5,075 bases of DNA from the NCBI GenBank assembly GCA_002084505.1, contig NBLK01000046.1:1-5075 (forward strand), read 5' to 3'. The notes below the pieces were generated by a model. The model saw nothing but the letters and a program-made list of their open reading frames with translations, had not been told where the DNA came from and ran no database searches. A program made the position numbers and the translations under genes. Source of the stretch: Rickettsiaceae bacterium 4572_127. Lineage in GTDB: Bacteria > Pseudomonadota > Alphaproteobacteria > Rs-D84 > NBLK01. Of the stretch, positions 1 through 4,992 are shown in pieces (position 1 is the stretch's first letter; every line of letters starts with the position of its first letter).

Positions 1-146
1 GCTATTTCTTTTGCACGAAGACCAGATTTAAAAGAGAGCAGAAAAATTAGAGCATTCCGAACTGGATGCCGTGTTTTTTCTAAATAATCCAAAACTACTT
101 TTTGCTGTTTTTCGGTTAGTGTTTTTGCTTGTCGTGATAATCCCAT
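1..146 (-). CDS. Tyrosine-type site-specific recombinase/integrase, 5' part only
   Basis: The minus-strand frame opens with ATG at 146-144 and runs off the left edge after 48 codons. It begins MGLSRQAKTLTEKQQ and reaches FLLSFKSGLRAKEI at residues 35-48. The block SGLRAKEI matches the first catalytic-arginine region of tyrosine recombinases (usually TGLRxxEI), which makes R44 the probable catalytic residue. Full-length XerC/phage integrases carry an N-terminal core-binding domain of roughly 100 residues or more before this arginine. Here only 43 residues precede it, so this is a short, catalytic-domain-type integrase. The start is supported by an AAAAGGAG site on the minus strand at 160-153, 6 nt before the ATG. 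The enzyme would cut and rejoin DNA through a tyrosine intermediate and probably mobilises the island. The later catalytic residues lie outside the window, so activity cannot be judged. Confidence 0.85.
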   Translation of the reverse strand, partial: MGLSRQAKTLTEKQQKVVLDYLEKTRHPVRNALIFLLSFKSGLRAKEI

Positions 147-159
147 CTTTTTCTCCTTT

Positions 160-197
160 TTGTTATAATTAAAGTTGATCACATCGTATTATAACAA
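160..197. repeat. Perfect 10-bp dyad with coaxial TGATCA centre, integrase promoter region
   Basis: TTGTTATAAT at 160-169 is the exact reverse complement of ATTATAACAA at 188-197, with an 18-nt spacer. A smaller palindrome, TGATCA (176-181), shares the same centre at 178.5. The right arm contains the integrase -10 box, and the whole element lies just upstream of the integrase ribosome binding site. Transcription from that -10 would begin inside the spacer, so the full hairpin would not be transcribed. A DNA-level site, such as an operator or a recombinase/excisionase binding site, is more likely than an RNA structure. Confidence 0.7.
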
Positions 198-216
198 GTC
201 ATTTTAGAAGTGCCCA
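188..216 (-). promoter_or_regulatory. Predicted sigma70 promoter of the integrase gene
   Basis: Read on the minus strand, TGGGCA (216-211, 4 of 6 matches to TTGACA) is followed after exactly 17 nt by a perfect TATAAT (193-188). The predicted start near 181 gives a leader of about 35 nt before the integrase ATG at 146. The -10 box sits in the right arm of the 160-197 dyad, so a protein bound to the dyad would block this promoter. Negative autoregulation is possible but is inference. Confidence 0.55.
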
Positions 217-244
217 GCGAAAAATTAAAAAAACCGCATAAACA

Positions 245-273
245 TTGGGATTAAAGGGATTTGGTTATATAAT
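245..273 (+). promoter_or_regulatory. Predicted sigma70 promoter facing the ATPase gene
   Basis: TTGGGA (245-250, 4 of 6 matches to TTGACA) is followed after 17 nt by a perfect TATAAT (268-273). A start near 280 would leave a leader of about 130 nt before the ATPase ATG at 412. The -10 box lies inside the left arm of the 262-289 dyad, so the promoter looks operator-controlled. A second promoter-like element at 346-377 is closer to the gene, and it is not clear which one is used. Confidence 0.4.
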
Positions 274-289
274 TCATATTATGTAACCA
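262..289. repeat. 28-bp dyad between the divergent genes
   Basis: TGGTTATATAAT (262-273) and ATTATGTAACCA (278-289) form 12-bp arms with one mismatch around a 4-nt centre (TCAT). The arms resemble those of the 160-197 dyad (TTGTTATAAT), so one protein might bind both. The stem is too AT-rich, and no gene ends upstream, so a terminator reading is weak. An operator or a recombinase-related site fits better. Confidence 0.6.
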
Positions 290-345
290 GTTAAATTTTA
301 ATTAGCACAATAATTTAATCATGATGTTTTCAAACTTAAATAATC

Positions 346-377
346 CGTCCAATTTTGTCGCAGTGATGTCTTATACT
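346..377 (+). promoter_or_regulatory. Shared promoter-like element, copy A (upstream of ATPase gene)
   Basis: CGTCCAATTTTGTC at 346-359 is followed after 11 nt by TTATACT (371-377), whose TATACT would be the -10 box. It matches copy C (2719-2750) at 21 of 32 positions without gaps, with matches concentrated in the two end blocks and the spacer largely different. This pattern suggests selection on the blocks rather than simple recent duplication. The start codon lies 34 nt downstream, after an AAGGAG site at 401-406. No good -35 hexamer occurs at 17 nt, so the conserved block may replace it as an activator or repressor site. Confidence 0.5.
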
Positions 378-411
378 AAAAATATATAGTAAAACAGTAT
401 AAGGAGAAAAT

Positions 412-864
412 ATGAACAAATACGAAAAAAATAAAATACTATCTTATATTCTTTGTTTTATAACAAAAGAAGGTCACTCTCGTAAAACAATGAAGGAAAT
501 TCAAGGATGGCTAGAAGACTCTGTTCTTGCAGAAGATTTCACAACTTTTGCTAAAAACAATGGAGTAAAAATAGATTTAGAAGATAGAGATGCCCGTTTA
601 GATTTTAAGCTTTTTAAGGACTTTCTAAAAAATACAATTAAGAAAAATATAAGTATTAAACTGTCTTCATTAGAAAAAAAACTTTTATGGATTACGGAAA
701 TTTTCAATCTATCTAAAAATGAAAATAAAGCACTGGGACTTTTAACAAGATATAATTTCAATACCGAATTTGAAAATTTCATTGATGCAATCAAACCAAA
801 TAGAATGCGAGGATTTTATATTCAAGATAATCATTTATCGTCTTGTCTGCAAATGAGGGATTGA
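412..864 (+). CDS. N-terminal fragment of the AAA+ ATPase (150 aa)
   Basis: This frame starts with ATG at 412, 5 nt after a strong AAGGAG site (401-406), and ends at TGA 862-864. It carries no ATPase motif. It is lysine-rich and probably mainly helical, with a leucine-rich patch near residues 84-112 (SSLEKKLLWITEIFNLSKNE and following), consistent with an N-terminal non-catalytic domain that may contact a partner or substrate. The last few residues before the stop probably come just before or after the frameshift. If translated alone it would be a free N-terminal domain without ATPase function. It could instead be a separate small gene, but the tight frame overlap with the ATPase at 857-864 argues that both were once one gene. 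Confidence 0.6.
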   Translation: MNKYEKNKILSYILCFITKEGHSRKTMKEIQGWLEDSVLAEDFTTFAKNNGVKIDLEDRDARLDFKLFKDFLKNTIKKNISIKLSSLEKKLLWITEIFNLSKNENKALGLLTRYNFNTEFENFIDAIKPNRMRGFYIQDNHLSSCLQMRD

Positions 865-994
865 ATTAAGCCGAGATTTTCAAAAAATTTTAATAAAACC
901 ATTAAAGAAAAAAGAGGACTTAAAAGAAAAGCTCATTGGAAAGGAAGCTAGTAACTCTTTACAAAGCTCGGATTTTAATCACATTAAAGGTGAA

Positions 995-2344
995 ATGATT
1001 TTCATAAAAAAACTGCTAAAAGCTTCTTTGAAAATTGGGAAAAAAGGAGTTAATGTTCTTTTATATGGCCCTCCCGGAACTGGAAAAACTGAACTAACAA
1101 AAGTCATTTGTAATAAAATTTCAACTCCTCTTTTTTCTGTTGGTGAAGAAATTGAAGAAAGCAGAGATGCTTCCAGAATTGGAGCATTACTTCGCTCTCA
1201 ATATATTTTGAAAGACACAAAAGCCTGCCTCCTTTTAGATGAAGCAGAGGATGTTTTTAGTGGTTTTCATAGAAGAGTTTCTCATTCAAAAGTATTTTTT
1301 AATCGTATTTTAGAAAAAAACCCTCTTCCTGTTTTATGGACTACGAACGACATGAACACAATGGATCCTGCATATTTAAGAAGATTTACTTATGCCTTAG
1401 AGCTCAAAGATTTTTCAGAAAAAACTTATATAAAAATGGTAAAAAATATCTCTAAAAAACATAAGTTTGAAATTAAACATAGAGAGGCTACAAAGCTAGT
1501 TCAAAAACATAAAATAGTTCCGTCTATTATAAATAATGCGATTTCTACGACTAAATTGATCGGCGGAAATTTAGATGATTTAGAAAAAAATTTACAAAGC
1601 ATAAATCGTGTAATGGGCTTTGCCGAAAACAAAGCTAAGAAAAAGCAGAATCTAAAAAAATACAATTTAGATCTTATTAACTCGGATTTGGACTTAAAAC
1701 TCCTTTCAGAAAAACTAATTAAAAAAGGAAAAACTAATTTTTCATTCTGTCTTTTCGGTGTGCCGGGAACTGGAAAAAGTGAGTATGCAAAATACTTAGG
1801 AAATGCTTTGAAAATGAAAACTATTCATAAAAAAGCTAGTGAATTAAAGGGAATGTATGTTGGACAGACTGAAAAAAATATCGCAACGGCATTTAAAGAA
1901 GCGGAAGAAAAGAAAGCAATTTTAATTTTTGATGAAGCTGATTCATTTCTCCAAGATAGAAAATATGCTCAACGAAGTTGGGAAATTTCAGCAGTAAATG
2001 AAATGCTCACTTGGATGGAATCTCATCAATATCCTTTTTTCTGCACCACGAATTTAAAGGATAATTTAGACTCAGCTTCAATGAGAAGATTTACTTTTAA
2101 GGTGAAATTTGATTACTTAAATCTTAATCAAGTAAAAACAGCTTTTAAGGATTTTTTTAATATAAAGGTGACAGGAAATATCTCAGAGTTAAAAATGATT
2201 ACGACGGGAGATTTTGCTGTTGTGCAGAAAAAAGCAGAATTTTTAGATACATTAAAAGATGAAAAGTATATCATTCAAATGCTCAAAGAAGAGATGAAAA
2301 ATAAGAATGAAAAGATAAAAAAAGAAATTGGATTTGCAATTTAG
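995..2344 (+). CDS. AAA+ ATPase, two ATPase domains (C-terminal part of the frameshifted gene, 449 aa)
   Basis: AAA+ proteins use ATP hydrolysis to remodel proteins or nucleic acids, often as rings. Domain 1 has Walker A GPPGTGKT (residues 25-32), Walker B LLLDEAED (79-86), sensor-1 TTND (116-119) and an LRRF arginine-finger-like motif (128-131). Domain 2 has Walker A GVPGTGKS (255-262), Walker B ILIFDEAD (309-316), sensor-1 CTTN (350-353) and MRRF (363-366). GMYVGQTEKNI (286-296) resembles the pore-loop region of classical AAA proteins. Both domains keep all key residues, so both could bind and hydrolyse ATP. ATG 995 has only a weak site (AAAGG at 986-990), and the open frame extends back to 857, so this start is probably not the native one. 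No membrane segment is visible, so the protein should be cytoplasmic. It sits first in an accessory cassette with two predicted nucleases, and I infer that it may act with them. Confidence 0.88.
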   Translation: MIFIKKLLKASLKIGKKGVNVLLYGPPGTGKTELTKVICNKISTPLFSVGEEIEESRDASRIGALLRSQYILKDTKACLLLDEAEDVFSGFHRRVSHSKVFFNRILEKNPLPVLWTTNDMNTMDPAYLRRFTYALELKDFSEKTYIKMVKNISKKHKFEIKHREATKLVQKHKIVPSIINNAISTTKLIGGNLDDLEKNLQSINRVMGFAENKAKKKQNLKKYNLDLINSDLDLKLLSEKLIKKGKTNFSFCLFGVPGTGKSEYAKYLGNALKMKTIHKKASELKGMYVGQTEKNIATAFKEAEEKKAILIFDEADSFLQDRKYAQRSWEISAVNEMLTWMESHQYPFFCTTNLKDNLDSASMRRFTFKVKFDYLNLNQVKTAFKDFFNIKVTGNISELKMITTGDFAVVQKKAEFLDTLKDEKYIIQMLKEEMKNKNEKIKKEIGFAI

Positions 2345-2369
2345 CAACACGACCATTTTTGTCTTGTTG
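2345..2369. repeat. Imperfect dyad directly after the ATPase stop codon
   Basis: CAACACGAC (2345-2353) and GTCTTGTTG (2361-2369) pair at 8 of 9 positions around a 7-nt centre, CATTTTT. The dyad starts on the base after the TAG stop and overlaps the upstream half of promoter element copy B. No T-run follows on either side, so it is a poor intrinsic terminator. In copy C only GAC-N7-GTC and the outermost CA/TG keep the symmetry, so the dyad may be partly fortuitous. Confidence 0.4.
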
Positions 2370-2381
2370 TTATGTTGTAAT
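2350..2381 (+). promoter_or_regulatory. Shared promoter-like element, copy B (upstream of the small basic gene)
   Basis: CGACCATTTTTGTCTTGTTG at 2350-2369 is identical to 2719-2738, and the alignment continues without gaps to TTGTAAT (2375-2381), giving 29 of 32 matches. The -10 position reads TGTAAT here, weaker than TATAAT in copy C. A TATAGT at 2385-2390 is an alternative -10. The start codon of the next gene is 30 nt downstream. Confidence 0.55.
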
Positions 2382-2411
2382 TATTATAGTATATAAAAAA
2401 AGGAAAATAAA

Positions 2412-2711
2412 ATGAAAATTTTAATAAAAGAAAAACTTGAAATCTTATCTGAAATAAACAAAAGAAATATGGATAGATTAGTGCATAATTTACCTCTTTT
2501 GAATACAAAAAAAGAGTTTGATAAAATTCTGGATGCTCTTATTAGGAAAAAACGAAAAACACTACTTCAACCTATTATAGCTCGTTTTAGAGAAAGACGA
2601 AAACCTACTAAATACCGAGGAAGCAAGTGGATGCATTTAATGGCATTGGATCTTTTTGAAAAAAATAAAGCAATTAGATTTATGAAGATATTCAAGAAAA
2701 AAGCTTACTAA
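2412..2711 (+). CDS. Small highly basic protein of unknown function (99 aa)
   Basis: I do not recognise this protein. It starts at ATG 2412, 7 nt after an AAGGA site (2400-2404), and ends at TAA 2709-2711. About 29 of 99 residues are Lys or Arg against about 10 Asp/Glu, giving a strong positive charge. The charge clusters in IRKKRK (near residue 45) and ARFRERRKPTKYRG (near 57-70). The first half looks helical and leucine-rich. There is no signal peptide and no clear membrane segment. The composition suggests a nucleic-acid-binding or ribonucleoprotein-associated factor, but a protein-binding adaptor is equally possible. It has its own promoter-like element, almost identical to that of the next gene, and lies between an ATPase and a beta-CASP hydrolase. 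Genuine coding is supported by the ribosome binding site, the compact placement and the duplicated leader. Confidence 0.75.
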   Translation: MKILIKEKLEILSEINKRNMDRLVHNLPLLNTKKEFDKILDALIRKKRKTLLQPIIARFRERRKPTKYRGSKWMHLMALDLFEKNKAIRFMKIFKKKAY

Positions 2712-2718
2712 ATCACTG

Positions 2719-2750
2719 CGACCATTTTTGTCTTGTTGCTAAGTTATAAT
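2719..2750 (+). promoter_or_regulatory. Shared promoter-like element, copy C (upstream of the beta-CASP hydrolase gene)
   Basis: CGACCATTTTTGTC (2719-2732) is followed after 11 nt by TTATAAT (2744-2750), with a perfect TATAAT -10 at 2745-2750. The hexamer 17 nt upstream is CCATTT, a poor -35, so the conserved block at about -38 to -25 probably acts as a regulator site. The predicted leader is short: the ATG lies 20 nt after the -10. This is likely the main promoter of the three-gene operon that starts at 2771. Confidence 0.6.
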
Positions 2751-2770
2751 ATAAAAAAAAGGAAAATAAA

Positions 2771-4009
2771 ATGAAAATATGTATTCACAGAGGAACAAAT
2801 GAAATTGGAGGAACTTGCATTGAATTGATTTCAAAAGCAGGAAGTCGGATTCTTTTAGATATGGGGCTTCCACTAGATTTTGAAGGAAAAGACACTAGAA
2901 AAGCAATGCCCGAAGTTAGAATTGATAAAACAATTAAAGGGGTTATTGTTTCTCACGGACACAAAGATCATTGGGGATTATTAGAGCATTTACCTAAAAA
3001 TATCCCAGTGTTTATAGGAAAACAAGCAAAGGAAATTATAAATTCTTCTGCGGTTTTTGTGCCGAATGTTTCTAAATTGGAGAACACAAAAGACATTAAA
3101 AACAAAAAAACTTTTGCAATTGATGATTTTTTAATCACACCATATTTAGTAGATCACTCTGGATTTGATGCTTATTCTTTTGTAATTGAAGCTGATGGAA
3201 AACGAGTTTTTTACTCAGGAGATTTTAGAGCTCACGGACGAAAATCAAAATTATTTTCAAGCTTGATTTCTAATCCGCCCACAAAAATTGACACTCTTTT
3301 GATGGAAGGATCTAGCCTAGGACGGCTCAATAAAAACGAAACTTTTCAGACAGAAGAAGAGCTTGAAAATGACTTTGTGGAAAAATTTAAGTCGTCAAAA
3401 AAAATGATTCTGGCAATGGCATCTGCTCAAAATATAGATAGAGTTGTGACATTATTTCGGGCTTGTAAAAGGACTGGGAGAACACTGATTATTGATCCTT
3501 ACACTGCATTGATTTTAAAAGCGACTGGAAATAAAAGTATTCCGCAATCTGATTGGAAAGAAATTCGTGTTTATATTCCACATTTTCAAAGAGTAAAAAT
3601 AAAAAAAGATAAACTTTTTGATTTGATTTTACCTATGAAAAGCGATAGAATTTACAAAGAAGAGTTAGTTGATTCTGCTAAAAAATATGTTATGCTTTTT
3701 AGGGAATCAATGATAAAAGATATTGATTTTATGGGGCTAACAGAAGAAATTGAGATTTTATATTCTATGTGGAGCGGGTATTTAAAAGACGGAAATTCCG
3801 AAAGATTACTTGCTTGGAAAGAGAAAAATAATATCTCTTTGGAGCATTTTCATACTTCTGGTCATGCTGATATTCCGACCTTAAAACAACTTGCAAAAGC
3901 ACTAAATCCAACTACTATTATTCCAATACATACTTTTGAAAAGTCTAAATTCCCAGAACTTTTTAAAAATGTGGAAATAAAAGAAGATAATGAACCCTGG
4001 GAAATTTAA
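2771..4009 (+). CDS. Metallo-beta-lactamase/beta-CASP hydrolase, RNase J-like (412 aa)
   Basis: The metal-binding signature SHGHKDH at residues 61-67 supplies H62, H64, D66 and H67. H129 (LVDHSG) and D151 (YSGDFRAHG) complete the expected set of ligands for two metal ions. Beta-CASP-type features follow: LLMEGSSLGR with E179 (motif A position), ASAQNIDRV (217-225), resembling the RNase J block that reads FASNIxRV, TSGHA with H365, and PIHTF with H387. The full set supports a phosphodiesterase or nuclease acting on RNA or DNA in the cytoplasm. At 412 residues it is shorter than RNase J (about 550), because the long RNase J C-terminal domain is missing. The start has AAGGA at 2759-2763, spaced 7 nt. 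It heads a tight operon with the PD-(D/E)XK-like protein and the possible regulator. The substrate cannot be read from the sequence. Confidence 0.92.
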   Translation: MKICIHRGTNEIGGTCIELISKAGSRILLDMGLPLDFEGKDTRKAMPEVRIDKTIKGVIVSHGHKDHWGLLEHLPKNIPVFIGKQAKEIINSSAVFVPNVSKLENTKDIKNKKTFAIDDFLITPYLVDHSGFDAYSFVIEADGKRVFYSGDFRAHGRKSKLFSSLISNPPTKIDTLLMEGSSLGRLNKNETFQTEEELENDFVEKFKSSKKMILAMASAQNIDRVVTLFRACKRTGRTLIIDPYTALILKATGNKSIPQSDWKEIRVYIPHFQRVKIKKDKLFDLILPMKSDRIYKEELVDSAKKYVMLFRESMIKDIDFMGLTEEIEILYSMWSGYLKDGNSERLLAWKEKNNISLEHFHTSGHADIPTLKQLAKALNPTTIIPIHTFEKSKFPELFKNVEIKEDNEPWEI

Positions 4010-4014
4010 AGGAG
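4008..4014 (+). promoter_or_regulatory. Ribosome binding site fixing the start at 4020
   Basis: AAAGGAG overlaps the TAA stop of the beta-CASP gene (4007-4009) and lies 5 nt before ATG 4020. It shows that the next gene starts at 4020 and not at the upstream in-frame ATG 3990, which has no such site and would overlap the previous gene. The overlap of stop and ribosome binding site points to translational coupling. Confidence 0.8.
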
Positions 4015-4019
4015 AAACT

Positions 4020-4991
4020 ATGACTAACTTACAACAAAACAATAAAGTTTTAGATAAACTAAAAGAAGGTTTTTTTAATAAAACGAAGAAGGAAAACAAA
4101 AACATAAAGCTTCCGAGTAAAGTTTTATTTGAAGAAAATGGAGAAAACTGCATTCTAAAACTAGATAAGGACTGTGTAATAAAAAATGTTCAGACAAATG
4201 AATCTGCTTTTGAAAGTTGGATTTTAGTTTTATCAATATATACAAATTATAAAAAATTTATTCTAAAATGGGAAAAGCCTGATAATACAAAACACAATCA
4301 TTATCAAAGATTTCTATTTAGAGTAAGGAATTTTGAGAAGTATTTTAATGATATTTTTAAGATAGAAAATCTAAGTCTATTAGATGATTTGTTAATAAAA
4401 GAAAATGGCAAGTATTTTCTGAATTCACCATCAAATGAAAGAGAAAGTAATTCTGAAGACTTGAAAAGTATAGAATATGCCGAACTAAGTGAAAATTCCT
4501 TAGAAAACACAATTTGTGCTGATAAAAAATTTAGTAAACAATTCAATCTAAGTGAAACAAAAAGACAATTGCCTGTCGGAGTATTCCAAGAAAGTGTAAA
4601 AAAAGGAAATGAGATTTTTTCTGGTGGCAAAAGTGCAATTGATTTATGGGGAATAGGTTCTGATAATTCTATGAATATCTTTGAGTTAAAAAATCACAAA
4701 AACACTGGAATAGGCATCATTAGTGAATTACTTTTATATACAGAAATTATTCTTGAAGTTCAAAAGGAGAATTTTAAAACTGAAAATACTGAAATAAAAA
4801 AGAGTAAAAAGATAAATTCATATTTTTTATGCAGTTCCCTTCATGCTTTATTAAAAGACGGCGGTCTGTTATTAGTTATAAATGAACTTAATTCCAGATT
4901 TAAAAAAGATGATATTACTTTCAATTTAGTAACACTTTCTGTTAAATTAGACTATCAAATAGCAAATGATCTCATAAAAAAGGAATCTTAA
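4020..4991 (+). CDS. Predicted PD-(D/E)XK-type nuclease-like protein (323 aa)
   Basis: Residues 182-225 contain a compact conserved-looking block: RQLPVGVF, IFSGGKSAIDLWG, then NIFELKNHK. The pattern D208, followed 13 residues later by E222-L-K224, fits the D...ExK core of PD-(D/E)XK nucleases, with hydrophobic strands (AIDLWG and NIFELK) around the acidic residues. A following helix (TGIGIISELLLYTEII) fits the fold. The N-terminal half has an ESAFESWILVLSIYTNYKKF region and an aromatic, basic stretch near 92-113, with no motif I recognise. Residues 138-165 are Ser/Glu/Asn-rich and look like a linker. There is no signal peptide. The gene begins 10 nt after the beta-CASP gene and is probably translationally coupled to it. 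The nuclease assignment rests on motif reading only; a non-catalytic nuclease-like fold is possible. An accessory-island or defence role is inferred from context. Confidence 0.7.
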   Translation: MTNLQQNNKVLDKLKEGFFNKTKKENKNIKLPSKVLFEENGENCILKLDKDCVIKNVQTNESAFESWILVLSIYTNYKKFILKWEKPDNTKHNHYQRFLFRVRNFEKYFNDIFKIENLSLLDDLLIKENGKYFLNSPSNERESNSEDLKSIEYAELSENSLENTICADKKFSKQFNLSETKRQLPVGVFQESVKKGNEIFSGGKSAIDLWGIGSDNSMNIFELKNHKNTGIGIISELLLYTEIILEVQKENFKTENTEIKKSKKINSYFLCSSLHALLKDGGLLLVINELNSRFKKDDITFNLVTLSVKLDYQIANDLIKKES

Positions 4992-4992
4992 A

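Larger units (their letters stand above)
412..2344 (+). pseudogene. Two-domain AAA+ ATPase gene interrupted by a one-base frameshift
   Basis: The N-terminal frame stops at 862-864. The downstream frame, shifted by +1, is open from 857 through 2344, so the two overlap by a few bases only. The stretch 857-994 has no ATG, GTG or TTG start. It nevertheless reads as a credible protein (IELSRDFQKILIKPLKKKED and on) that leads without a break into the first ATPase domain. Removing one base at 856-862, for example one G of GGG at 857-859, gives a single 643-residue protein. From memory, bacterial AAA+ proteins with the signature GVNxLLYGPPGTGKTEL commonly have such an N-terminal region, but I could not run an alignment. 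Alternatives are a sequencing error, a true inactivating mutation, or recoding; no classical slippery signal is evident. Confidence 0.75.

Noticed and set aside
147..411. A small RNA, riboswitch or small gene in the divergent intergenic region.
   Set aside because: No open frame with a ribosome binding site, no GC-rich conserved fold and no terminator were seen; the visible structure is dyads and promoters.
501..794. A 97-codon minus-strand open frame opposite the ATPase N-terminal piece.
   Set aside because: It lies wholly inside a better-supported plus-strand gene, is Ser/Phe/Leu-rich as expected for the antisense of Lys/Glu-rich coding DNA, and has no recognisable motif.
853..864. Programmed +1 frameshift at ATG AGG GAT TGA.
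   Set aside because: There is no CTTTGA-like or other classical shift-prone signal. An AGGG-like Shine-Dalgarno stimulator can be imagined, but a simple indel is the plainer explanation.
2345..2369. The dyad after the ATPase stop as an intrinsic terminator.
   Set aside because: The stem is followed by TTATG rather than a T-run, on either strand, and it overlaps the next gene's promoter element.
2728..2733. TTGTCT (and its counterpart at 2359-2364) as a normal -35 box.
   Set aside because: It is only 11 nt from the conserved -10 position, too close for sigma70, so the block is better seen as a regulator site.
3990..4019. An upstream in-frame ATG at 3990 as the start of the PD-(D/E)XK-like gene.
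   Set aside because: It overlaps the end of the beta-CASP gene and lacks a ribosome binding site, while ATG 4020 has AAAGGAG 5 nt upstream.
3902..4630. Two minus-strand open frames (3902-4153 and 4304-4630).
   Set aside because: Both are antisense to confidently assigned genes and have the same Ser/Phe/Leu-rich shadow composition.
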